Part shown: positions 1 through 8,131 of the stretch, piece by piece
How the letters are laid out: each line of letters opens with the position of its first letter
How positions within the stretch are numbered: the stretch's first letter is position 1
Source of the DNA: CAVPDA01 sp963702495
GTDB taxonomy: Bacteria; Pseudomonadota; Gammaproteobacteria; Burkholderiales; Rhodocyclaceae
DNA length: 64,000 nt
Assembly: GCA_963702495.1 (NCBI GenBank)
Contig: CAVPDA010000003.1
Coordinates: 310,001-374,000 of the forward strand
Reading direction: 5' to 3'
Notes under the pieces: generated by a model
Seen by the model: only the letters and a program-made list of their open reading frames with translations
Told to the model about the DNA's origin: nothing
Databases searched by the model: none
Translations under genes and position numbers: made by a program

Positions 1-187
1 AGCGCTTGGCCGGGGCGACCGGATTGCGCTTGGCCTTGGCATCACGATCCTCGTCGGCCAGGAGCAACTGGCGCCAAGCTTCGCGCATGTGCCGTTCGAC
101 ATCGTATGCGAGCATGCACAGGAAGATGTGGGCGCGTATGGCTTTGACCGGGCTGGACCTGCGCCAGATGGACTCCAACAACAGGTT
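1..187 (-). pseudogene. IS1634-like transposase, C-terminal remnant (runs off window)
   Basis: On the minus strand an open frame runs from just after a TGA at 188-190 to the left edge of the window. It encodes a stretch containing RAHIFLCMLAYDVERHMREA and ending in NPVAPAKR. This resembles the C-terminus of IS1634-family DDE transposases, where a conserved AHxFLCMLAYxVExHMR helix precedes a basic tail. There is no start codon and the upstream part is missing, so only a remnant is present here. The family call rests on recalled sequence similarity, and the fragment may continue beyond the window. It marks the edge of a mobile or accessory segment beside the retron-type reverse transcriptase. 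Confidence 0.55.
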
Positions 188-235
188 TCACTCGCTCATC
201 TCAGCTCCCCCTCTTCCGCGCTTATCCCAGCGCGA

Positions 236-1658
236 TCAGCCTGGTTCGTCACCGACAACCGTCGAGTCCCATTCAATGGCGTCGAACAGCGCCTGCAGTT
301 TTGTACCGCGAGCGGGATTGACCCGCTGGACATACGAAACCCGGCCGAGGAGATGGGCCCGGAAGTCGGGATGGGAGTCACGATTCTCCGACGCTACCCC
401 ACGGCGAATACAGTTCGTCAGCACTGCCTTGAGACGATCGTATTCACGACGCGGGATGTTCGGGTGCTCATTTACCACCAGCCCCGTGACGTACTGCGCC
501 CGGGCGTGTGACATGACTCGCGTCTTGCGCGCGTTTGGCACGAACCCTTCCTCGATAATGATCGAGTAGACCATCTGCGCGAATCGGCGCGCACGGGCAA
601 CGGATCCGATTCCGCTCGAAAAGAACAGGTCGTCGACATAGCGCGTGTAACTGGCACGACTTGCCTCCGCCGCACCGGCCAGTCGCAGGTCAAGGCGATA
701 CGCGCACAGATTGGCAAGAGCAGCCGACGTGGGCGCCCCTTGCGGAAGGTGTCTGCCCGTGAAGCGTATGGCCCACGCCTTCTGTTCCCTGCGCCCCGCG
801 GGCGAGGCGTTCTCCTCAAGCGGTACCGCCTTGGCGACCCTCCGCGGCGTGCAGTGCGTGGTAAGCCCTGCGAGATACCGGGCAGTCTGGGGCGGGTAGC
901 CCACTGTACGGAACAGTGAACGCGCATGAGCACCAGTGATGCCAGCGAAGAAATCGGCCAAATCGAGTCGAACCACCATTGAATTGCCGGCGTGGACAAT
1001 GGCGTTGGTGACAGTCGAACGGCGCGCAACGCAGCCGTGGGCGGCCGTGTGCGTTGGTACGCGGTCCAGGATCTCACGAAGAATCCTGCGCTGAATGGCG
1101 CGCAGCCGAGCCTTGGGAATTTCAAGCAGTCGCACGCCACCCGTCTTCTTTTGCAGCCATTGATACCGATAGTGGCGTAACTGTTCAGAAGTGCTCGCGC
1201 TCCCCCAGCCGGCAACGTCTGCGAACCAATCGAGCTCCGCGGAAGATAGCCCAAGCCATCGGGCCAGATCGCCGGGGGTGTCCAACGGTGGCAGGGCAAT
1301 GTTCCTCAGGGCGGGGGGCGGCATCCCCATCGCGTCGTGGAACGGGAAATAGCCTTTGACTTCAGGTCGGCGTTCGTTTAGCGCGAAGGCCGCGCGAAAG
1401 GGCGCAAATGCGAGAATCGCCTCAACAATCTCATCGTGATTCTTCGGTTGCAGCGCATCGCCGAAGTCAGTGACAAGCGTATGTACGAGCCTTGTGAGCC
1501 AAGGCCAATTCGCGGCCGAGCGCGCGCGCTCCCCGCGCCCGCAGTTCTGCGGCACGAATGTCACCCGCCAGAAAGGCCCGGGCGAGTGCCACGGCGACCT
1601 TCGGCATGGGGCGATCAGCATGGCAGTCGAGTTCGCTACCGATGCGGTTCATGGCCAT
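236..1658 (-). CDS. Retron-type reverse transcriptase (one frameshift)
   Basis: RNA-directed DNA polymerase of the retron type. The catalytic box YVDD is at 629-640. The retron-specific region X motif NAxxH (NAIVH) is at 992-1006 and the region Y motif VTG (VTGLVVN) at 482-490. A QGAPTS box and a WLGLSSAELDWFAD segment typical of this RT group are also present. The long frame begins at 1621, but its first ~37 residues are nonsense. The expected N-terminus (VALARAFLAGD and following) lies in another frame upstream, entering the main frame at 1511-1513 when one base is dropped. I therefore place the start at the ATG at 1658; ATGs at 1607 and 1727 are alternatives. Retron RTs extend msDNA from their own ncRNA and act in anti-phage defence with an effector. 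No effector is visible in this window. Confidence 0.85.
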
Positions 1659-1708
1659 GCGCGGGATCGTCAGCGACCCGCTGGATGGAGGAGAAGAAGC
1701 GGCGCATG

Positions 1709-1887
1709 CCCCAACCTGTCGTGTCATGCATGAGCAAACCTGCGTCGCGAGGCGCAGTGCGGCTCATGCAAAGAAATACCAGGGCCCATCGAAGCCCCGG
1801 GGTAACCCCGGAGTGGTCGAACGAATTGCTGCACCGTCCGACGCTTGCTTGGCGCAATACACCGCGCCCGAAGGGTACGACAGGGGG
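1709..1887 (-). ncRNA. Candidate retron msr-msd RNA
   Basis: The non-coding gap directly upstream of the reverse transcriptase has retron-like architecture when read on the minus strand. A candidate a1 arm, CCTGTCGT (1884-1877), is complementary to a2, ACGACAGG (1721-1714); beyond a 2-nt bulge the pairing continues with C and G runs. Between them lie a GGCGC/GCGCC hairpin (1851-1868), a CCGGGG-TAA-CCCCGG hairpin (1797-1811) and a longer hairpin with 9-bp arms TGCATGAGC/GCTCATGCA (1727-1735 with 1762-1770) and an inner TGCG/CGCA stem. This order matches a1-msr-msd-a2. The call is by structure only; the branching G and exact ends are not assigned. Confidence 0.42.
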
Positions 1888-1994
1888 ATGGAAGCCGTCA
1901 AACCCTTCGCCTGGCAGGCAATTGGTGATCGTGCTGCTTGCTGGTTATCCGGCATCCCCGGTTGCCCGCGGCGTGGATGGCGGAACGTGACCGG

Positions 1995-3254
1995 TCACCG
2001 GCGCGCCCGCTCCTCGGCCCGCCCCAGTCCAAGGCCGATCACGGCCCAGACCACGGCCACGGGCGCGGCGACCAGCGCGATGGCCGCCACCGACAGGCCG
2101 AGCGCCGCCAGGCCGGCATAGGCCCAGCCGCTCACCAGGTCGCCGCCGCGATAGACGGCGGCATCGATGAAGGCCTTGGACTTGTAGCGCTCCTCCCGGC
2201 TCACCAGCGTGAACAGGACCTCCCGCGCCGGTTTGGCCAAGGCATGGCGGCCGCTGTCGTAGAGCACCCGCACCACCACCAGCGTCGCCAGCAGCGGATG
2301 CGCGCCCAGGCTCAGGAAGCCGAGCGTCGCCACCGCCGGCGCCAGGGCGAGGGTAAGTCCGACGCCGATGCGGCGCAGGATCTGTGCCGTGAGCAGCGCC
2401 TGAGTGAGGATGGTGAGCAGGTTCACGGCGAAATCGAGCCGGGCGAGGAAGGCGCGGCGCAGCGCGCGATCGGCGAACGCCTCGCCCACCATGTGCGCCT
2501 GCACGAAATACAGGATGGTGGAGGCGAAGGTCATGAGCGCCAGCCACAGCGCGATTCTGCGCAGATAGGGAGAACGGAACACCGGGGCTATGCCGCTCCA
2601 GGCGCTGCCGCCGACCCCCCCGGTCTCGCGGCGCAGCGCGGCGGGATCGCGAACGGCATGGCGGTCCAGGGCGCGGGCGAGCCGCGCTGCCGCCTCCAGC
2701 GGCACCACCGCCAGCAGCAGAAGCAGGAAGACCGGGACGTGCTGCGCCAGCAGCGCGGTGGCGGAGGAACCGGCGATGCCGCCGAGGGAGGAACCGACGG
2801 CGATGAACCCGAACAGCCGCTTGCCCTGCTCGTTGCGGAACAGGTCCGCCACGAAGCCCCAGAACACCGTGACCACGAACAGCGCGAAGACGCTGGTCCA
2901 CACGTAGAACACGCGGTCGATCCACACCCGGGCCGTGTCGGGCAGCAGGTAGAGGGCGGCGAAGAATGCCAGCAGGTTGGCGGCGAAGAAGCGGTTGGCG
3001 AGCGGCACGAAGGTGGCGCGGGGCCAGCGCGCCACGGCCGCCGAGTACAGCGGAACAGCCAGCAGCATCACCAGGAACACGGCGGTCCACAGCACCTGCA
3101 GGTTGCCGCGCTCGGCCGCGCTGATCTCGTCGCGCACCGGACGCAGGATGTAGTAGCCGAAGAGAATGCAGAAGCCGTAGGCGGTGGCTAGCAGCATGGG
3201 CGCCATCTCGCCCTCGCGCACAGGCACCACCCGCCTCAGCGCAGCGGCGAGCAC
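1995..3254 (-). CDS. MFS transporter, NTP/NDP exchange (AAA-translocase-like) family
   Basis: A 419-residue polytopic inner-membrane protein with about twelve hydrophobic segments. Its N-terminus has the GYYILRPVRDE motif characteristic of the bacterial branch of ATP:ADP-translocase-like MFS carriers (COG3202), and a conserved GFIAVGSSLGGIAGS loop follows. Substrate cannot be read from sequence; free-living members are not proven nucleotide exchangers. The ATG at 3254 lies 4 bp after the stop of the upstream aldo/keto reductase, so the two are probably cotranscribed and coupled. It ends in a basic RAEERARR tail. No terminator is visible before the retron region. Confidence 0.75.
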   Translation of the reverse strand: MLAAALRRVVPVREGEMAPMLLATAYGFCILFGYYILRPVRDEISAAERGNLQVLWTAVFLVMLLAVPLYSAAVARWPRATFVPLANRFFAANLLAFFAALYLLPDTARVWIDRVFYVWTSVFALFVVTVFWGFVADLFRNEQGKRLFGFIAVGSSLGGIAGSSATALLAQHVPVFLLLLLAVVPLEAAARLARALDRHAVRDPAALRRETGGVGGSAWSGIAPVFRSPYLRRIALWLALMTFASTILYFVQAHMVGEAFADRALRRAFLARLDFAVNLLTILTQALLTAQILRRIGVGLTLALAPAVATLGFLSLGAHPLLATLVVVRVLYDSGRHALAKPAREVLFTLVSREERYKSKAFIDAAVYRGGDLVSGWAYAGLAALGLSVAAIALVAAPVAVVWAVIGLGLGRAEERARR

Positions 3255-3258
3255 CGCT

Positions 3259-4179
3259 TCAGCCGTCCGCGATGCCGTCGAAGTATTGCTCGATGGTCCG
3301 CCGCAGCGCCGCGTCCGGCAGGCGGCCGCGCGCCGCGCCCAGGTTGTCCTCGGCGTGGGCGACCTGGGTGGTGCCGGGAATGGCGCAGGTTACTGCCGGA
3401 TGGGATACGACGTACTTCAGGAATACCTGCGCCCAGGACGTGCAGCCGATCTCCGCTGCCCAACCCGGCAGCGGCCGCGCCCCCACGGCGCGGAACTGTG
3501 CGCCGCGCCCGAAGGGCAGATTGACCAGCACCGCCATGCCCCGCTCGGCCGCCAGCGGCAGGATGCGCGCGCCGGCGCCGCGGTTGCCTACGGCATAATC
3601 CACCTGGATGAAGTCGAGCCGCTCGCGGCGCATGATCGCCTCCAGTTCCTCGTACTGGCGCTCGCTGGAGGTGGTGACGCCGAGATAGCGGATGCGGCCC
3701 GCGGCCTTCAGTTCACGCAGCGTGCCCAGTTGGTTGGCGCTATCGCGCAGATTATGCACCTGGAACAGATCCATCCGCGACACGCCGAGGGTGCGGAACG
3801 AGTCCTCGATGCGGGCCCGCCCCGCGTCCACGCCCTCGCGGTCCACCTTGGTGGCGAGAAACAGCCGCTCGCGCAGGCCGCTCTCGCGCAGGATGCCGCC
3901 GATCACGCTCTCCGAGTCGGCGTAGGACGGCGCCGTGTCCACCACCTTGCCGCCGAGGCGGGCGAAGGCCTTCAGCGTGTCGCCCAGGCGTGCCACATAC
4001 GCCGCATCGCCCGAACGGTAGCGGTTCGTCCCCACGCCGACGACGGGGATGCGCTCGCCGCTCGACGGGATGGGCTTGGTCACAAGTTCCGACTGCGCGC
4101 GCGCCGCTTGCGCGCCGAGCAGCAGGTTGGCGCCGGCGGCGGCGCCGAATTCGAGGAATGCCCTGCGGGTGTAGGACAT
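3259..4179 (-). CDS. Tat-exported aldo/keto reductase
   Basis: A 306-residue (alpha/beta)8-barrel NADPH-dependent oxidoreductase. The N-terminus reads TRRAFLEFGAAAG followed by a hydrophobic run and AQAARAQ, a twin-arginine signal with a probable signal peptidase site near residue 29, so the protein is likely periplasmic and exported folded with its cofactor. The AKR catalytic tetrad is visible: Asp and Tyr in KVVDTAPSYAD, Lys in LATKVD and His in FQVHNL. Substrate is unknown. It is the first gene of a two-gene unit with the downstream MFS carrier. The ~200 bp upstream, towards the sodium channel gene, hold no other gene. Confidence 0.85.
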   Translation of the reverse strand: MSYTRRAFLEFGAAAGANLLLGAQAARAQSELVTKPIPSSGERIPVVGVGTNRYRSGDAAYVARLGDTLKAFARLGGKVVDTAPSYADSESVIGGILRESGLRERLFLATKVDREGVDAGRARIEDSFRTLGVSRMDLFQVHNLRDSANQLGTLRELKAAGRIRYLGVTTSSERQYEELEAIMRRERLDFIQVDYAVGNRGAGARILPLAAERGMAVLVNLPFGRGAQFRAVGARPLPGWAAEIGCTSWAQVFLKYVVSHPAVTCAIPGTTQVAHAEDNLGAARGRLPDAALRRTIEQYFDGIADG

Positions 4180-4376
4180 GGCGAGCCTCCAGGTGTTCGA
4201 ATTAGGAACGGAATCCGTTTGTTTGGTTCAACGCTCCAGGGGCCCCAAGCTGCGCTGCTGCCGTGCGCCGGAATGGAGAGCTCTTTTCCCGCCTGAACGC
4301 AGTCCGGTTCGGGGTGGCTGCGTCCCGCTCGCCCGTATCTGGAGCGGGCTTCGTCATGTGCCGTAAGCGACCTCGC

Positions 4377-5216
4377 TCACCCGTTCTGCCGCGCCCGCAG
4401 CAAATCCCTGACCTCCCGCAGTTCCGCGCGCATCGCCGCCAGTTCCCGCTGCAGCGCGGCGGTGTCGTCGTCGATGCGCTCGGCCACCACCTGCTCGGTG
4501 TGGCGCGCCTCCTGGGCCTGCTGGGACTGCATCGCGTTGACGATGATGGCGATGAACAGGTTGAGCATGGTGAAGGTGGACACCAGGATGAAGGCCACGA
4601 AGAAGATCCAGGCGTAGGGGTAGGCCTCCATCACCGGCCGGGCGATGCCCATCGACCAGCTCTCCAGGGTCATGACCTGGAACAGCGTGTAGGCCGACTC
4701 GCCGAGGCTGCCGAACCAGTCCGGGAAGCGCTCGGCGAAGAGCTTGGTGGCGATCACCGCGCTCACGTAGAAGATGATGGCGATGATCGCCACCACCGAG
4801 GCCAGCCCCGGTATCGCCGCGAGCAGCCCGCCGACCACGCGGCGCATGCTCGGCACCATGGTGAGCAGGCGCAGCACCCGCAGCACGCGCAGCGCCCGCA
4901 GCACCGAGAACGGCCCGGCGGCCGGCACCAGCGCCACCGCGGTGACCAGGAAATCGAACACGCTCCAGGGATCGCGGAAGAAGGCGAGCCGGTGGGCGAC
5001 GATGCGCAGGCCGATCTCGACCACGAACACCGCCAGCATCGCCCGGTCGGCCGCCACCAGCACCGGGCCCCAACGTTCCATCAGTGTCGGAACGGTTTCG
5101 ATGCCGAGCACGACGGCATTCGCCACGATCACCGCGATCAGCAGGTGCTGAATGCGCGGCGCCTCGATCCAGGCGATCAGCCTCCCGCGCCAGCCGGCGA
5201 CCGCCAAGGCGCTCAC
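4377..5216 (-). CDS. Bacterial voltage-gated sodium channel (NavBac)
   Basis: A 279-residue, single-domain, six-transmembrane voltage-gated cation channel that assembles as a tetramer in the inner membrane. S4 carries four arginines at every third position (R107, R110, R113, R116). The pore loop has the selectivity filter TLESWSM (183-189), the same as in well-studied sodium-selective bacterial channels. S6 (TMLNLFIAIIVNAM) is followed by a charged heptad-like helix that should form the C-terminal four-helix coiled coil. Its ATG overlaps the stop of mrpG by 4 bp, so it is the last gene of the long Mrp operon. A voltage-gated Na+ influx pathway cotranscribed with Na+/H+ antiporters suggests a shared role in Na+ cycling, pH control or motility. 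Confidence 0.93.
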   Translation of the reverse strand: MSALAVAGWRGRLIAWIEAPRIQHLLIAVIVANAVVLGIETVPTLMERWGPVLVAADRAMLAVFVVEIGLRIVAHRLAFFRDPWSVFDFLVTAVALVPAAGPFSVLRALRVLRVLRLLTMVPSMRRVVGGLLAAIPGLASVVAIIAIIFYVSAVIATKLFAERFPDWFGSLGESAYTLFQVMTLESWSMGIARPVMEAYPYAWIFFVAFILVSTFTMLNLFIAIIVNAMQSQQAQEARHTEQVVAERIDDDTAALQRELAAMRAELREVRDLLRARQNG

Positions 5217-5539
5217 GGCTCGCTCCCGCCGCCTTCGGGCGGGCGCATTGTGCCGCCGCGGATCGCCGCCTTGGCCAGCAGATGGGCGCTCACCGGCGCG
5301 GTGAGGAACAGGAACAGCGCGATCAGGATCTCGTGCAGGCTAAGTCCCGGACCGCTCGCCGAGAACCAGATCGCCGAAGCCGCCAGCACCCCGCCCACAC
5401 CCAGGGTGGTGGCCTTGGTCGGACCGTGCAGGCGCAGCTCGAAGCGCGAAAGCTTGGCCAGCGCGAAGGAACCGACCAGGGCGAAGCCGCCTCCGACCAG
5501 CAGCAGCGCGCACACCAGGTACTCGACGAGTTCGTTCAT
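5213..5539 (-). CDS. mrpG: Na+/H+ antiporter subunit G (Mrp copy 1)
   Basis: A 108-residue membrane subunit of the multi-subunit Mrp (Mnh/Pha) Na+/H+ antiporter. Three transmembrane helices are predicted, and the family motif LHGPTKATTLGVGG is present. The start was set at the ATG at 5539 because it gives an ATGA overlap with mrpF and the usual MNELVEY-type N-terminus; the frame stays open further upstream but that part is shadow. Its own stop overlaps the sodium-channel start. It belongs to the copy 1 gene set AB-C-D-E-F-G. Confidence 0.9.
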   Translation of the reverse strand: MNELVEYLVCALLLVGGGFALVGSFALAKLSRFELRLHGPTKATTLGVGGVLAASAIWFSASGPGLSLHEILIALFLFLTAPVSAHLLAKAAIRGGTMRPPEGGGSEP

Positions 5540-5805
5540 TCGATGATGTCCCCCCGCAGCAGGTACTTGGTCATGGCCACCGTGCCGACGAAGCCGAGCA
5601 GCGCGATCAGCAGGGCGGCCTCGAAGAATGCGGTGCTGCGGAACTGGATGCCCATCAGCACCACCAGCGCCAGCGCGTTGATGTAGAGCGTGTCCAGGGC
5701 GAGGATGCGGTCCGGCAGGTCCGGGCCGCGCAGCAGCCGGAAGCCGCAGAATGCCATGGCGAGCAGCAGCATGCCGGCCACGATCGCGACGACAGTGTCG
5801 ATCAT
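5536..5805 (-). CDS. mrpF: Na+/H+ antiporter subunit F (Mrp copy 1)
   Basis: An 89-residue, three-helix membrane subunit of the Mrp antiporter. The family signature is seen in RLLRGPDLPDRILALDTLYIN, with the conserved GPxxxDRxxALD core, and AFFEAALLIALLGFVGTVA follows. The stop overlaps the mrpG start (ATGA). It is separated from mrpE by a 166-bp gap filled by an inverted-repeat element, an unusual break in an otherwise overlapping gene string. Confidence 0.9.
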   Translation of the reverse strand: MIDTVVAIVAGMLLLAMAFCGFRLLRGPDLPDRILALDTLYINALALVVLMGIQFRSTAFFEAALLIALLGFVGTVAMTKYLLRGDIIE

Positions 5806-5830
5806 CGTGGGAAAACCCGGCCAACCGCCC

Positions 5831-5965
5831 TCGACGCGGAGAACGCGGAGACGCAGAGATCGCGGAGAAGGAACCGGTTCTTCAGCGAACCCATGTTGCG
5901 TCGGACTGGAGCATTTCTCTGCGTGCTCGGGATCTTCTCTGCGCTCTCTGCGTTCACTGCGGTTT
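5831..5965. repeat. Inverted-repeat element, copy 1 (mrpE-mrpF gap)
   Basis: About 135 bp of non-coding DNA whose left part repeats CGCGGAGA-type units (TCGACGCGGAGAACGCGGAG) and whose right part carries the complementary TCTCTGCG-type units, ending in TGCGGTTT. The two halves can fold on each other into a long imperfect hairpin. A related copy fills the mrpABC-mrpD gap at 7988-8126, and both gaps are exactly 166 bp. It looks like a MITE or REP-type dispersed repeat. The terminal sequences match between copies while the centres differ. Confidence 0.75.
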
Positions 5966-5971
5966 GGGGGA

Positions 5972-6460
5972 TCATGTCTCGAAAATCTCCATCAGGGGTT
6001 TCTCGTAGCGCTGCTTGATCGCATCGACCGCTTCCCGCGCGTCCGCCAGGTCGAAGGCATGCACCCGCAGCGTGCGGCCGTCCGCGCCGAGTTCGACCGA
6101 GAGCGTGCCCGGGGTCATCGTGACGATGCCGGCGAGCACCACCGCCCCGGTGCGGTCGCCGATGTCCAGCGGCACCTCGAGGTAGGACGGCCGCAGCCGC
6201 GACTCCGGGCCGAGGATGCGCACCGCGAGCTGGAAGTTCGCCACCACCACGTCCCAGAGCACGACGCCGGCCAGGCGCAGCGCCGCGGCCGGCCGGCGCA
6301 GCCGCGGTTTGTCAGGCCGGAATCGCTCGGAGAACCAGGGGATGGCAACCGCAAGCAGCGCGCCGAGCAGCACCTGGCCCGGGGCGAGGCTCTGGTTGAG
6401 CAGCAGCCAGATCCCCAGCAGGACGAGGCTCATCAGCGGCGCCGGCAGCAGCCGCCTCAT
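5972..6460 (-). CDS. mrpE: Na+/H+ antiporter subunit E (Mrp copy 1)
   Basis: A 162-residue Mrp subunit E with two to three N-terminal membrane helices and a cytoplasmic C-terminal domain. The family hallmarks are VANFQLAVRIL, the LRPSYLEVPLD segment and IVTMTPGTLSVEL. The start is the ATG at 6460, which overlaps the mrpD stop; the longer open frame to 6622 is an unrelated extension. The stop is followed at once by repeat element copy 1. Confidence 0.9.
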   Translation of the reverse strand: MRRLLPAPLMSLVLLGIWLLLNQSLAPGQVLLGALLAVAIPWFSERFRPDKPRLRRPAAALRLAGVVLWDVVVANFQLAVRILGPESRLRPSYLEVPLDIGDRTGAVVLAGIVTMTPGTLSVELGADGRTLRVHAFDLADAREAVDAIKQRYEKPLMEIFET

Positions 6461-7965
6461 CGCGCAGCCTCCCTGGCGACCGGACGGGCGCCGAGCACGC
6501 TCTCGACATAGCCGCCCCGCTCGACCAGTTGCCCGGCGGCCGCCCTCGCGTAGCCCAGGACCGGCCCGGCGAACAGCACCGTGGCGAACCCCGCCGCCAG
6601 CAAGGCGGCGACCGGCAGCCATTCGGCGGCCGATATCGCAGCGCCGGAGCCGGCCCCTTCGCTCTTCCAGAACAGCAGGCTGCCGGCCCTGGACAAGGCC
6701 ACCAGCACCAGCAGCCCGGAACCGAGCACGACGCCGAACAGCCAGGGCCAGGCCGGGGCGCCGAGTGCGGAGTCCAGGATCGCCAGCTTGCCGACGAAGC
6801 CTGCCAGGGGCGGCAGGCCGCCGGCCGCGGCGGCGGCGGCGAAGAACAGCGCGCCGAGCAGCGCAGGCTGGCGAAACGCCGGACCGGGCTCCAGTGCGTC
6901 GCCCACCGCGCCGCGCTGCCGGCCGATCGCCTCGGCCAGCAGGAACAGCGCGGCGGCAACCAGGGTACTATGGACCAGGTAGTAAAACGCCGCACCCAGG
7001 CTGGCCGCGCCGGCCAGGCCGAGCGCCGCCAGTAGGGTTCCCGCCGAGGCAACCACCAGCCAGCCGGCGAGCGCGCGCAGCGAACCGGCCGCGAGGGCGC
7101 CGAGCGAGGCCGCCGCCAGCGTCGCCAGTCCGGCCGGCAGCAGCACCTGGGCGGCCGCGCCCTCCCCCGCGCCGAAGACCAGCGTCAGCACCCGGGCGAT
7201 GGCGTAGATGCCGACTTTGGTCATGATCGCGAACAGCGCCGCGACCGGGGCCGACGCCGCGGCATAGGTACCCGGTAGCCACAGGTGCAGCGGCAGGATC
7301 GCCGCCTTCAGCCCGAAGACCACCAGCAGCAGCACGCCCGCGGCCTGCGCCAGCCCCGCGTCCCCTGCGGGCAGGCGGGCGAGCTTCACCGACAGGTCGG
7401 CCAGGTTGAGCGTGCCGGCCACGCCGTAGAGCAGGCTCACGCCGATCAGGAACAGGGCCGAGGCGGTCAGGTTCAGCACCACGTAATGAAACGAGGCGCG
7501 CAGCCGCTCGCGCCCGGCGCCGTGCAGCAGCAGGCCGTAGGAGGCGGCCAGCAGCACCTCGAAGAATACGAACAGGTTGAACAGGTCGGCGGTCAGGAAG
7601 GCGCCAGCCAGTCCCATCAGCTGGAACTGGAACAGCGCATGGAAATGCGCGCCCCGCCGGTCCCAGCCGCCGAGCGCATGAATCAGCGCGGCAAGCGCCA
7701 CCGCGCCGGTCAGCAGCAGCATCAGGGCCGAGAGCCGGTCCAGCGCGAGCACGATGCCGAAGGGCGGCTGCCAGTTGCCGAGCAGATACACGCTCACCTC
7801 GCCCGAGGCGGCCAGTCCGACCAAGCGCGCGGCGACGAACAGGAAGCCGAGGGTCGCCAGCAGGCTCGCCGCACGCGCGAACCGCGGCGACCGCTCCTCG
7901 ATCAGCACCAGCACGGCGCCGGCAAGCAGCGGCAGGACGATCGGGGCAATGATCCAGTGATTCAT
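6457..7965 (-). CDS. mrpD: Na+/H+ antiporter subunit D (Mrp copy 1)
   Basis: A 502-residue proton-channel-like subunit homologous to complex I NuoM/NuoN. About fourteen transmembrane helices are expected. The conserved functional residues of this family can be seen: the Glu of LFVFFEVLLAASYG and the Lys of VFGLKAAILPLHLWLPGTYA in the broken helix. It is full length for the family, with its start at the ATG at 7965. It is separated from the ABC genes upstream by a second inverted-repeat element of the same type as that between E and F. Confidence 0.93.
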   Translation of the reverse strand: MNHWIIAPIVLPLLAGAVLVLIEERSPRFARAASLLATLGFLFVAARLVGLAASGEVSVYLLGNWQPPFGIVLALDRLSALMLLLTGAVALAALIHALGGWDRRGAHFHALFQFQLMGLAGAFLTADLFNLFVFFEVLLAASYGLLLHGAGRERLRASFHYVVLNLTASALFLIGVSLLYGVAGTLNLADLSVKLARLPAGDAGLAQAAGVLLLVVFGLKAAILPLHLWLPGTYAAASAPVAALFAIMTKVGIYAIARVLTLVFGAGEGAAAQVLLPAGLATLAAASLGALAAGSLRALAGWLVVASAGTLLAALGLAGAASLGAAFYYLVHSTLVAAALFLLAEAIGRQRGAVGDALEPGPAFRQPALLGALFFAAAAAAGGLPPLAGFVGKLAILDSALGAPAWPWLFGVVLGSGLLVLVALSRAGSLLFWKSEGAGSGAAISAAEWLPVAALLAAGFATVLFAGPVLGYARAAAGQLVERGGYVESVLGARPVAREAAR

Positions 7966-7987
7966 CTCGGAAAACGCAGTTACCCGC

Positions 7988-8126
7988 GCTCGACGCGGAG
8001 AGCGCGGAGACGCGGAGCCCGCGGAGAAAAAACTCGCCCTGCACTTTTCGGGGCCTCAGGTCGAATACCTGCAACTCTCTGCGCTCTCATAATCTTCTCC
8101 GCGCTCTCCGCGTCAATTGCGGTTTC
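7988..8126. repeat. Inverted-repeat element, copy 2 (mrpC-mrpD gap)
   Basis: The second copy of the element seen at 5831-5965. The left half has CTCGACGCGGAGAGCGCGG units and the right half has CTTCTCCGCGCTCTCCGCG units ending in TTGCGGTTT. It lies between the stop of mrpC and the start of mrpD. The two copies share orientation and outer sequences and differ in the middle. It could form a strong hairpin in the operon transcript and so affect the relative expression of ABC and D-G. Confidence 0.75.
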
Positions 8127-8131
8127 CGGCA

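Noticed and set aside
236..1621. Group II intron maturase or diversity-generating RT
   Set aside because: There is no maturase X domain, no endonuclease domain and no template/variable repeat nearby, while the retron-specific NAxxH and VTG motifs are present.
4180..4376. CCCGCT/AGCGGG inverted pair upstream of the aldo/keto reductase as a terminator of the channel gene
   Set aside because: There is no T run on the minus strand and the spacing is loose, so I could not support a terminator call.
5831..8126. The two CGCGGAGA-type elements as a CRISPR array
   Set aside because: Only two copies about 2 kb apart, with palindromic halves and no regular spacers; they are dispersed hairpin repeats.
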